This document shows, piece by piece, positions 18,199 to 25,560 of a DNA stretch of 64,000 bases (positions are counted from its first letter, which is position 1; every line of letters begins with the position of its first letter). The stretch is from Clostridium bornimense (GTDB taxonomy: Bacteria > Bacillota > Clostridia > Clostridiales > Clostridiaceae): the NCBI RefSeq assembly GCF_018917145.1, contig NZ_JAHLOD010000009.1:1-64000 (forward strand), given 5' to 3'. A program made the position numbers and the translations under genes. The notes below the pieces were generated by a model, which was not told the origin of the DNA, ran no database searches, and saw nothing but the letters and a program-made list of their open reading frames with translations.

Positions 18199-19755
18199 AT
18201 GAGTATATTAACAGTTAAGAATATCAGTCATGGTTTTGGTGATAGAGCTATTTTTGAAGATGTATCTTTTAGATTATTAAAAGGTGAGCATGTAGGTCTT
18301 ATCGGTGCAAATGGAGAAGGTAAATCTACATTTATGAGTATAATAACAAGTAAGCTTATGCCTGATGAAGGAAAAGTTATTTGGTCTAATAATGTTAGAG
18401 TTGGATATATGGATCAGCATGCAGCATTGACAAAGGGACAAAGTATACGTGAAGCATTAAGAGATGCATTTAAATATTTATTTGATTTAGAGGCAGAAAT
18501 GAATTCTTTATATGAAAAAATGGGTGAAGTTGATGCTGATGAATTAAATAAAATGCTTGAAAGAACTGCTGTTATTCAAGATATGCTAGATAACAATGGA
18601 TTTTATGTTATAGATGCAAAAGTTGAAGAAGTAGCAAAAGGATTAGGACTTTTAGATTTAGGGTTAGATAGAGATGTAGATAATTTATCTGGTGGACAAA
18701 GAACAAAGATACTTTTAGGAAAGTTATTACTTCAAACTCCAGATATATTACTTTTAGATGAGCCTACAAACTATCTTGATGAAGAACATGTAGAATGGCT
18801 TAAGAGATATCTTCAAAATTATGAAAATGCATTTATATTAATATCTCATGATATTCCTTTCTTAAACTCTGTTGTTAATTTAATTTATCATGTAGAGGAA
18901 AGAAAGCTTACAAGATATGTTGGTGATTATTATGAGTTTAAGAGATTATATGATGAAAATAAAAAGAGACTAGAAGCAGCTTATGAAAAGCAACAAAAGG
19001 AAATTGCTAGATTAGAGGATTTCGTAGCTAGAAATAAGGCGAATGTTGCTACATCAAACATGGCTAAATCTAGACAAAAGAAACTTGATAAGATGGAAAA
19101 AATAGAGCTTATGAAAGAGAAGCCAAAGCCGGAGTTTAACTTTAAGATGGCGAGAACTTCAGGAAAGTTAATATTTGAAACTAAAGATTTAGTAATAGGT
19201 TATGATGAGCCATTAACAAAACCATTAAATCTTCTTTTAGAGAGAGGACAAAAGGTAGCTTTAGTTGGAGCTAATGGTCTTGGTAAATCTACTCTTCTTA
19301 AGAGTTTACTTGGAAAGATACAACCAATAAGTGGAGAAGTAGAACTTGGTGAATATCAACATATAGGATATTTTGAACAAGAAGAAAGAGAAAGTAATTA
19401 TAACAGTTGCATTGATGAAGTGTGGAATGAATTCCCTTCATATAGTCAATATGAAATAAGAGCTGCTTTAGCTAAATGTGGGCTTACAACAAAGCAAATT
19501 GAATCAAAAATAGTTGTACTTTCAGGAGGGGAAGCTGCAAAGGTAAGACTTTGTAAGATTCTTAACAATGAAACAAATATATTAATTCTTGATGAGCCTA
19601 CAAACCATCTTGATGTAGAAGCAAAGGATGAATTAAAGAGAGCATTAAAAGCATATAAAGGAACTATACTTTTAGTATGCCACGAACCAGAATTCTATAG
19701 AGATATAGTTACAGAAACTTGGAATTGTGAAGATTGGACATTAAAATTGGTGTAA
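18199..19755 (+). CDS. ABC-F family ATP-binding protein
   Basis: A 518-residue soluble protein with two ABC ATPase domains and no membrane segments. Domain 1 has GANGEGKST, LSGGQRTK and LLLDEPTNYLD. Domain 2 has GANGLGKST, LSGGEAAK and LILDEPTNHLD. The domains are joined by a charged linker (about 240-310) typical of ABC-F translation factors that bind the ribosomal E site. The overall form resembles YkpA/YbiT-type members rather than antibiotic-resistance ARE proteins, but that cannot be settled by eye. AGGAGGA precedes the ATG. Monocistronic, with its own terminator. Confidence 0.93.
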   Translation: MSILTVKNISHGFGDRAIFEDVSFRLLKGEHVGLIGANGEGKSTFMSIITSKLMPDEGKVIWSNNVRVGYMDQHAALTKGQSIREALRDAFKYLFDLEAEMNSLYEKMGEVDADELNKMLERTAVIQDMLDNNGFYVIDAKVEEVAKGLGLLDLGLDRDVDNLSGGQRTKILLGKLLLQTPDILLLDEPTNYLDEEHVEWLKRYLQNYENAFILISHDIPFLNSVVNLIYHVEERKLTRYVGDYYEFKRLYDENKKRLEAAYEKQQKEIARLEDFVARNKANVATSNMAKSRQKKLDKMEKIELMKEKPKPEFNFKMARTSGKLIFETKDLVIGYDEPLTKPLNLLLERGQKVALVGANGLGKSTLLKSLLGKIQPISGEVELGEYQHIGYFEQEERESNYNSCIDEVWNEFPSYSQYEIRAALAKCGLTTKQIESKIVVLSGGEAAKVRLCKILNNETNILILDEPTNHLDVEAKDELKRALKAYKGTILLVCHEPEFYRDIVTETWNCEDWTLKLV

Positions 19756-19786
19756 CAGTAAAACAACTGTATTAGATAAGAAAATT

Positions 19787-19824
19787 AAAGCACACTATCT
19801 TAGAAGGATAGGTGCTTTTTTTTT
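19787..19824 (+). terminator. terminator of the ABC-F gene
   Basis: AAAGCAC-A-CTATC pairs with GATAGGTGCTTT and is followed by a run of ten T. A near copy lies at 20241-20275 behind the next gene. Confidence 0.9.
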
Positions 19825-19903
19825 TAGATTAATTAAGGTTTCTTGTGAAAATTGTTGTAAGCATATATAATTGTGTAGAATTAATGATTTGGAGGATTTA
19901 AAC

Positions 19904-20224
19904 ATGGCAGGAAATAGAGTTATATGTCATTGCAAAAATGTCGACTATATTACAATAAGAAAAGCAATGATTCAAGGTGCACGTACTCTTGATGAAATAA
20001 AAGCAATGACTGGTGCTGCAACTGGATGTGGAAAATGTGCAGAAGAAATTGAAAAAATATTAGCATCAGTATGTGGATGTAAAAATGTATCTCTTGAAGA
20101 GGTTGTATTTGCTGTTAAAAATGGAGCAGACACAGTAGATAAAGTTGGAGAAATTACAGGTGCAGGTACTGATTGTGAAAGATGCAAAGCTTTAGTACAA
20201 AATGTAATAGATTTAAAAAGATAG
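19904..20224 (+). CDS. BFD-like [2Fe-2S]-binding protein, duplicated domain
   Basis: A 106-residue protein made of two BFD-like helical modules. The first has CHCKNVDYITIRKAM and GAATGCGKC, giving the four cysteines of a [2Fe-2S] site. The second (VFAVKNGADTVDKVGEITGA) keeps the DCERC pair but has lost the leading CxC, so probably only the first binds a cluster. BFD domains act as electron carriers or in iron release. Start 19904 is chosen for the GGAGG 7 nt upstream; the longer frame from 19871 has no such site. It sits upstream of two dead genes, so no operon partner is left. Confidence 0.85.
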   Translation: MAGNRVICHCKNVDYITIRKAMIQGARTLDEIKAMTGAATGCGKCAEEIEKILASVCGCKNVSLEEVVFAVKNGADTVDKVGEITGAGTDCERCKALVQNVIDLKR

Positions 20225-20240
20225 ATTAATATAATGAAAA

Positions 20241-20275
20241 TCAAGCACACTATTCATGATGGGATAGGTGCTTTT
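20241..20275 (+). terminator. terminator of the BFD-like gene
   Basis: AAGCACACTAT pairs with ATAGGTGCTT and is followed by TTTTTG. It shares stem sequence with the terminator at 19787-19824, so one probably derives from the other. Confidence 0.85.
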
Positions 20276-20321
20276 TTGTGTTTAAAATCAAGTTGTAGTA
20301 TAAGAGAAAATTAGTATATTT

Positions 20322-20867
20322 TTGACATTATATTCACTTCAAGAGTGTATAAAAGAAAAACCATTAGCAAGTATATCTATGAGAGATGTAGCTAAGCATG
20401 CTAATATGTCTCATCAAAAATTACTTTATTATTTCAAGAGTAAAGATGATTTGATTTGTTCTTATGTTGAGTATGCAAAAGATTTCTTTTCAAGCAAGTG
20501 TATTGAATGGTTTGAAGAGAATGATAAAAAGAAAGAAGAGACAAATAAAGAGTATATAAATCGATTTTTAAAATATGTAGCAGAAGGTAATGAAGATGAA
20601 CATAGACCAAATGTAGCTGTTTAGATTTATGTAATGGCACAATATAATGAAAAAATAGCCAAATTGATTAATGATATGTTTAATTCATGGAAAAAAGTTA
20701 TGGAGAAATGTTTAGTTAAAATTTATGGATCTAAAGTGGGAGTGAATGAAGCAGAAGCAATGATGATACTGATTTTTGGTACATTTTTGTGTAATTACAA
20801 TAAGGTACTCTCAGGAACTATAAATTCAGAAATAATTGATAATATCTCAAATTTAAAAGATGAATAG
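20322..20867 (+). pseudogene. TetR-family regulator, broken by an in-frame stop and lacking its start
   Basis: The frame from about 20322 encodes a TetR DNA-binding helix-turn-helix (SISMRDVAKHANMSHQKLLYYFKSKDDLI). A TAG at 20622-20624 interrupts it, and the same frame continues as IYVMAQYNEKIAKLINDMF to 20867, clearly the C-terminal ligand-binding part. No proper start or ribosome-binding site precedes 20322, and about 10-15 N-terminal residues seem missing. A single-base change accounts for the stop. The adjacent P-ATPase remnant suggests it once controlled a metal-efflux gene. Confidence 0.85.
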
Positions 20868-20879
20868 TGATAAAAATAG

Positions 20880-21802
20880 GAAGGATGATTAATATGGGGA
20901 CCTTGGAATAAATCATTCTTTACTCTTGGTGTTGATGCCCTTAGTTGGTTTGTACTTGCTATAACAGTTATTGTTGGAATTGGAGTATCAATGGATGGTA
21001 TGTATGTTATTGGATTAGAAAATGCAAGACGTAGTGAAAATCATGAGGGATATAAAATCCGTTCCATTAAAATGTATCAGTTGTGCAGCATGTGCACCAC
21101 AGATTGAATATGTAAAAGTTAATGATATTGTAGTAGTAAAACCAGGAAATAAAATACCTACTGATGGAATAATTATAGAAGGTGAGACATCGATAGATGA
21201 ATCGATGATAACAGGATAAAGTTTGCCAAAAGATAAGTATCAAGGTGATGAAGTTATTGGAGGAACTTATAATTGTTTTGGTAGTATTAAAGTTAAGGTG
21301 TCAAGAGTAGGTAAGGATACAACACTTAAACAAATTGTAAAGGCTGTAGAAGTAGCACAGGAATCAAGAGCACCTATTCAAAAATTAGTAGATAAGATAG
21401 CAGCTTATTTTATTCCGTTAGTTATTATAATAGCTGTGATTACTTTTATATATTGGTTCTTTCATAATGGAGAAAAAGATTTTTATATTGCTATGCTAAA
21501 TGCAAGTGCTGTAATGATTATTGCATGTCCTTGTACATTAGGATTAGCTACACCCACTGCAATATTAGAAGGGACAAGTTGTGGTGCTGAAAGAGGTATT
21601 CTAATTAAAGGTGGAGAAGCACTATAGCAAGCATATAATATTGACACTATCGGTTTTGATAAAACAGGTACTATTACAGAAGGTGCTATGAATGTATCAG
21701 ATTTTTGGAATTATGAAAATATAAGTATTGAAGAATATCAAGAGCTTATATATATTCTAGAAAATAAGTCTGAGCATCCCATAGGTATAATTGTTATTAA
21801 AA
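20880..21802 (+). pseudogene. remnant of a P1B-type (copper/heavy-metal) ATPase
   Basis: Fragments in shifting frames match a CopA-like ATPase: [19 protein letters not shown] (actuator), ITG then a TAA where TGES should continue (21217-21219), the CPC metal site in IIACPCTLGLATPTA, and DKTGTIT (phosphorylation site) after another stop near 21625. The 5' part (about 20893-21050) is scrambled and encodes an unrelated hydrophobic segment. The 3' half is missing: the reading stops at SEHPIGIIVIK, where dispersed repeat copy C begins. At least three disabling changes are visible. Confidence 0.9.
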
Positions 21803-22080
21803 GAAAAGGGGTTGTCGCACAAAAAAGTAAAATCAAAGTACGGTAGTTTTTTCATCAAAATAGAAGTCAGTGCACAGTGATAGATGAAATTCCCTTTAAG
21901 GGGGATTTCTGAGATTTTAAGTGTAATAATTTTGTATATAGAATAAGATAGTTTCCTTAAGGTATTTGTATTTTATATAGAACTATCACGAGGGGCTAAT
22001 GAAGGTTGTACCTTCATGTAGCTTGAACTAGAAATTCATGATTAGTGAAAACAAAACTTAAGTATAGCAGTTTTATATGT
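21803..22080. repeat. large dispersed repeat, copy C, inside the P-ATPase remnant
   Basis: Starts AGAAAAGGGGTTGTCGCACA and follows copy B (from 13193) over about 300 bp: TACGGTAGTTTTTTCA, CAGTGCACAG, GAAATTCCC/GGGGATTTC, TGAGATTTTAAGTG, the TGAAGGTTGTACCTTCA palindrome and ACTTAAGTATA. The right terminal inverted repeat of copy B is not found, so this copy is shorter. Confidence 0.8.
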
Positions 22081-22178
22081 ATTATGTATTGTCAAAGTTA
22101 TTAGTTATTATTCATAGAATCTTTAAAAGTAGGGAGTATAATAAAGCTTAAATAAAATACATCATGGAGATAGAAGAT

Positions 22179-22895
22179 ATGGAAAAGTATAGGATTTTAG
22201 GTGTTGATGAAAACGCATCAATGGAAGAAGTTAAAAGAGCGTATGAAAATAAAGTAAGAGAATATAGAGATAATATAAAAGATGAAAAAAGGGCAATGGC
22301 ATTTATAAAAGTATTTGATAAGGCATATGAAGAAATAAAGTTAGAAAAGGAAAAGAATCAATATCAGCAAACCAGGGTCATAGATAGAAAAGAAGTTGAA
22401 GCAAGGCAAAATTCAGATAGTAATGAAGAAGAATCAACAAGGAGAAGAAGAAGGGATGGTTCATCTTCAAGAAGTGTAAAAAGTAAAAATCATAATAATA
22501 AATCTAAGAATAATGATAAAGATAGGGAAGAAAAAAGAAGTAAGTCTAGAAAAGACCAGTCAAAAAAGAAGAAAGAATCATCTTCAACAAGTGAATTGAT
22601 AAAGTTACCATTACAAATTGTAATATTACCAATAGTAGCGTTGTTATCTTTAGTTATATTTTTGTGTAAGATAATAAATTTGATATCATGGATTGCTTCA
22701 AAAGTTGTAATGATTGCGGCAATAGCGGTATCGGCTATACATGGATATCAAATCTATATTGGACATGCTCCTAAGTATAAGATATTTATAATAAGTGGCA
22801 TAGCATTTGTAGTGGCATTATTCTTACCAATTGTTTTAAATACGTTGCTATCTATATTAGAAGGTATTAATAATGGGTTGAAAAAATTAGTATAA
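22179..22895 (+). CDS. J-domain-like membrane protein without HPD
   Basis: About 238 residues. The first 65 resemble a DnaJ domain (YRILGVDENASMEEVKRAYENKV), but the HPD tripeptide needed to stimulate Hsp70 is absent: the loop reads EYRDNIKDE. Residues about 75-140 are a highly basic, low-complexity Arg/Lys/Ser linker. The C terminus has three or four hydrophobic spans (about 145-180, 185-200, 205-230). It probably anchors in the membrane with the J-like part in the cytoplasm. Start 22179 follows ATGGAG at 22164; the longer frame from 22164 cannot be excluded. Function unknown. Confidence 0.75.
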   Translation: MEKYRILGVDENASMEEVKRAYENKVREYRDNIKDEKRAMAFIKVFDKAYEEIKLEKEKNQYQQTRVIDRKEVEARQNSDSNEEESTRRRRRDGSSSRSVKSKNHNNKSKNNDKDREEKRSKSRKDQSKKKKESSSTSELIKLPLQIVILPIVALLSLVIFLCKIINLISWIASKVVMIAAIAVSAIHGYQIYIGHAPKYKIFIISGIAFVVALFLPIVLNTLLSILEGINNGLKKLV

Positions 22896-22919
22896 AAGAT
22901 ATTTTTACATTAATAATAG

Positions 22920-22960
22920 TCGTGAACGTGAAAAAATAGGTCGTTAATGTAAAAAAAGTC
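22920..22960 (+). promoter_or_regulatory. paired direct repeats upstream of mini-gene 1
   Basis: TCGTGAACGTGAAAAAATAGG (first 20 bases from 22920) is followed head-to-tail by TCGTTAATGTAAAAAAAGTC (22941-22960). Consensus TCGTKAAYGTRAAAAAA. A 12-base piece, TTAATGTAAAAA, also occurs inverted at 22902-22913. The pair is kept before mini-gene 2, so it is a candidate operator. Confidence 0.55.
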
Positions 22961-23092
22961 TACAAAAATGCGAATGAGATTAAAAATATGGAGTATAAGT
23001 AAAATTGTAGAAATCTATATAAAAGGTTTTGTATAATAGAGTTATGGAAAGCAAAGAATATATTTAATAAAAAGATTTAAGGAGAAATGGAA

Positions 23093-23194
23093 ATGGATAT
23101 TAAACTTTTAAAAAAATATATCAATGTATGTAAGGAATATGGTTTTGAACCAAGTTTCAGAGACTTAAATAAATTTAAAACAATTGCAATATAA
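23093..23194 (+). CDS. 33-residue mini-protein, copy 1
   Basis: An ATG 8 nt after TAAGGAG opens a 33-codon frame beginning MDIKLLKKYINVCKEYGFEP and ending KFKTIAI. It predicts a basic amphipathic helix (about 3-16) then a short second helix. There is no signal peptide and one cysteine. It is a paralogue of the gene at 23476. The two differ by three residues (I/M10, E/K19, R/E23), while their non-coding parts differ more, which argues that the peptide is under selection. I do not recognise the family. Each copy has its own upstream repeats and terminator. Confidence 0.75.
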   Translation: MDIKLLKKYINVCKEYGFEPSFRDLNKFKTIAI

Positions 23195-23226
23195 AATAGC
23201 TAGTCACATAAAAATTCATATAGATA

Positions 23227-23261
23227 AAAAAAAGAACCACTCTTCCCCGGTTCTTTTTTTA
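23227..23261 (+). terminator. terminator of mini-gene 1
   Basis: AAAAAAGAACC pairs with GGTTCTTTTTT around ACTCTTCCCC. The same sequence recurs at 23607-23643. Confidence 0.92.
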
Positions 23262-23475
23262 TTTTTCCTAAAATACAGATAATCATTAAAAAATATCGTG
23301 AACGTTAAAAAATAAATCGTTAGTGCAATAATTTATTTTAAAAATGCAAATAGGAGCAAAAAAAGCATGTATAAGTAAAATTATAGAAATTACTATATAG
23401 ACTTTAGTATAATAGAATCATGGAAAGCGAAAAGAACATTTATAGATAGATAAGAGATTTAAGGAGGAGTAAAAA

Positions 23476-23577
23476 ATGGATATTAAACTTCTAAAAAAAT
23501 ATATGAATGTATGTAAGGAATATGGATTTAAACCAAGTTTCGAAGACTTAAATAAATTTAAGACAATTGCAATATAA
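23476..23577 (+). CDS. 33-residue mini-protein, copy 2
   Basis: A 33-codon frame after AAGGAGGAG (about 7 nt spacing), beginning MDIKLLKKYMNVCKEYGFKP and ending KFKTIAI. It is paralogous to the gene at 23093 with three substitutions, and its ribosome-binding site is stronger. Same predicted helical character. Function unknown; candidates include a small toxin, a modulator peptide, or a regulatory peptide of a nearby gene. The sequence does not decide between them. Confidence 0.77.
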   Translation: MDIKLLKKYMNVCKEYGFKPSFEDLNKFKTIAI

Positions 23578-23606
23578 AATAGTTAGCCACATAAAATTTA
23601 TATAGA

Positions 23607-23643
23607 TAAAAAAAAGAACCACTCTTCCCCGGTTCTTTTTTTA
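23607..23643 (+). terminator. terminator of mini-gene 2
   Basis: AAAAAAAGAACC pairs with GGTTCTTTTTTT around ACTCTTCCCC, identical in the core to the hairpin at 23227-23261. Confidence 0.92.
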
Positions 23644-23731
23644 TTGCTTAAAATTTGAAGAGGGTAGTATGTCAAAAAAACTATTAAGTTAATATTATAA
23701 TATTAATATTAATTATTAGGGAGAGTATTGT

Positions 23732-24511
23732 ATGAACATTGATTTTCATGTTCATGGATTATTAAGTAAGAAGAGAGCATTTAATGAGAAATTCTTTTTA
23801 GAAGAAATTAATAGTGCTAAAGAAAGTAATATAGAGGGTATTGCCCTTTGTGAGCATTTTCAAGCAATAGCTTTTAATGATATATATAAATATTTAGAAA
23901 GTAATTATCCGTATAGAGGTGATAGATATTTAGTTAATGGTATTTCTATATTTCCATCTATGGAGGTAAGTATAAAGGGTGGAGGGCATGTAATTTTAGT
24001 TGGTGAAATAGAGTCTATCGTAGAACTGCATCATAGATTAATGGGTAATGTAGAAAGAGAAAATTTTATTGAGTTTGAAGAGTTATTGAATTTAGGAGAT
24101 AGATACAAATGCTTTAAGATAGGAGCACATCCATTTAGAAAAGGGCAAAAGCTATTTAAGAAGCCGATAGAGCTTTTAGGAAGATTAGACGTTTTAGAGT
24201 TAAATGCTAAGGATATTTATAAAAAAGGAGAGATAGAGGTAAAGAAAAATGTAGTAAGTCTTGCAGAAAAGCTAAATAAACCAATAGTTGGTGGTAGTGA
24301 TAGTCATACTGCACTACAAATTGGTTCAATTAAGACTAGTATAAATGGACAACATTACAAGATAGTAGATATAAAAAGATCTCTAGAAAGTAATTGTCAG
24401 GTAAAAATATCTTCATCATTAGAGTTTAAAGTTTTCTCATCAAAGATATTAAAAAGATATCTTGCATCAACAGTTAGAAAATATGATAATGATACAAGTT
24501 TTAAGATATAA
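23732..24511 (+). CDS. PHP-domain metal-dependent phosphoesterase-like protein
   Basis: A 259-residue cytoplasmic protein. The N terminus MNIDFHVHGLLSK carries the HxH of a PHP domain. Further metal-ligand motifs are GIALCEHFQA, MEVSIKGGGHVILVG, GAHPFRKGQ and VGGSDSHTA near residue 190. PHP domains hydrolyse phosphoesters with two or three metal ions. The substrate is unknown; it resembles the TrpH/RNase AM-like branch only in outline. AGGGAG precedes the ATG. A second PHP gene follows on the same strand, separated by a hairpin-containing gap. Confidence 0.85.
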   Translation: MNIDFHVHGLLSKKRAFNEKFFLEEINSAKESNIEGIALCEHFQAIAFNDIYKYLESNYPYRGDRYLVNGISIFPSMEVSIKGGGHVILVGEIESIVELHHRLMGNVERENFIEFEELLNLGDRYKCFKIGAHPFRKGQKLFKKPIELLGRLDVLELNAKDIYKKGEIEVKKNVVSLAEKLNKPIVGGSDSHTALQIGSIKTSINGQHYKIVDIKRSLESNCQVKISSSLEFKVFSSKILKRYLASTVRKYDNDTSFKI

Positions 24512-24639
24512 AGATAAGAGTGTAAATAATAAGTAGGGAATCACAATTGCAAAATTTAATAGGTATTGTGATATCCCAATACTTTTAGTTGTATATATAT
24601 TACAATAAAGGTATAATTATTTAAGAACGGAGGGAACCT

Positions 24640-25440
24640 ATGAAAGAGAAAAAGATAATAAGAGATGGTCATATACATTCCCCATATTGTCCTCATGGAT
24701 CAAAAGATCCTTTTCATATGTACATAGATAAGGCAATAGACATGGGCTTAGAAGAAATAACATTTACTGAACATATGCCATTTCCAATGGTATTTATGGA
24801 TGAAGAAATTTTAAAAGAATGTTCTCCGTCTGAAGAGGAAATAAAACAATATTTTAATGAATTATTGGAGCTTAAGAAAACTTATAGTGAAAAGATAAAA
24901 ATTAATATTGGATTAGAAGTGGATTATATAGAAGGATACGAAAAGGAAACAAAAGATTTTTTAGACAAGTATGGAAATAGATTAGATGATGCAATATTAT
25001 CTGTACACTTTTTAAAAATAGGTGATGACTATTATGCAATGGATTATAGCGTGGATGTATTTGGTGAATTAGTTGAAAAGTTAGGCGGAGTAAAAGAGGT
25101 TTATGATAAGTATTTTGAGATAGTTCTAAAATCTATAACAGCTGATTTAGGTACTTATAAACCAAGGAGAATAGGACATCCTACTCTTGTTAGACTATTT
25201 AATAAAAAATATCCAATAGATTATGATAATGTTCAATTATTAGAAGATATAGCAAAAGAAATAAAAGAAAGAGGATATGAGATTGATTTTAATACAGCAG
25301 GATTAAGAAAAGAATATTGTTTAGAACCATATCCATCAGGTAAGTTTAATGAATTGGTCACTAAGTATAATATAAGAAAGGTTTATGGATCTGATTCTCA
25401 TATATCATCAGATGTAGGAAAATCTTTTGATAATTATTAA
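24640..25440 (+). CDS. histidinol-phosphatase, HisJ/HisK (PHP) family
   Basis: A 266-residue PHP enzyme resembling the Bacillus-type histidinol phosphatase, which removes phosphate from L-histidinol phosphate in histidine synthesis. The motifs are DGHIHSPYCPHG at the N terminus, EITFTEHMPF, GLEVDYIEGY, LSVHFLKIGD, RIGHPTLVR and YGSDSHISSDVG. GGAGG precedes the ATG. No other his genes lie in the window, so the histidinol-phosphate substrate is assigned by family only. Confidence 0.88.
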   Translation: MKEKKIIRDGHIHSPYCPHGSKDPFHMYIDKAIDMGLEEITFTEHMPFPMVFMDEEILKECSPSEEEIKQYFNELLELKKTYSEKIKINIGLEVDYIEGYEKETKDFLDKYGNRLDDAILSVHFLKIGDDYYAMDYSVDVFGELVEKLGGVKEVYDKYFEIVLKSITADLGTYKPRRIGHPTLVRLFNKKYPIDYDNVQLLEDIAKEIKERGYEIDFNTAGLRKEYCLEPYPSGKFNELVTKYNIRKVYGSDSHISSDVGKSFDNY

Positions 25441-25489
25441 TATTGACTTTTATAGTCTTTTATAAGAAAATATTTAATGGTATAAATAT

Positions 25490-25534
25490 GGAAAGCAGAT
25501 GGGCGGCATTACTACCCATAGGCTTTCCTTTTTT
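25490..25534 (+). promoter_or_regulatory. probable guanidine-IV (mepA) riboswitch with terminator
   Basis: GGAAAGC (25490-25496) pairs with GCTTTCC (25522-25528), followed by TTTTTT, enclosing ATGGG...CCCAT around the loop CGGCATTACTA. The position, 27 nt before the RBS region of a MATE exporter gene, and the GGGCGGCATTACTACCC core fit my memory of the mepA/guanidine-IV class. That class controls guanidine exporters by transcription termination. A weak promoter candidate (TTGACT at 25443) lies upstream. The class assignment is from recall and was not checked against a covariance model. Confidence 0.62.
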
Positions 25535-25560
25535 ATTGTAAAAAAATAAGGAGATAAAAA

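Larger units (their letters stand above)
22918..23261 (+). repeat. tandem duplication, unit 1
   Basis: One of two adjacent units of about 345 bp that share, in order, paired direct repeats, a promoter-like region ending TTGTATAATAGAGTTATGG, an RBS, a 33-codon gene and an identical terminator. The second unit is at 23296-23643. Similarity is highest in the gene and terminator. Confidence 0.9.
23296..23643 (+). repeat. tandem duplication, unit 2
   Basis: Second copy of the mini-gene unit, offset by about 380 bp. It contains TCGTGAACGTTAAAAAATAA (23296) and TCGTTAGTGCAATAATTTAT (23317), the -10-like TATAATAGAATCATGG, the gene at 23476 and the terminator. Confidence 0.9.

Noticed and set aside
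20880-21050. Possible separate hydrophobic gene at the 5' end of the P-ATPase remnant
   Set aside because: No start or stop fits and the frame runs into the ATPase fragments; treated as part of the scrambled pseudogene.
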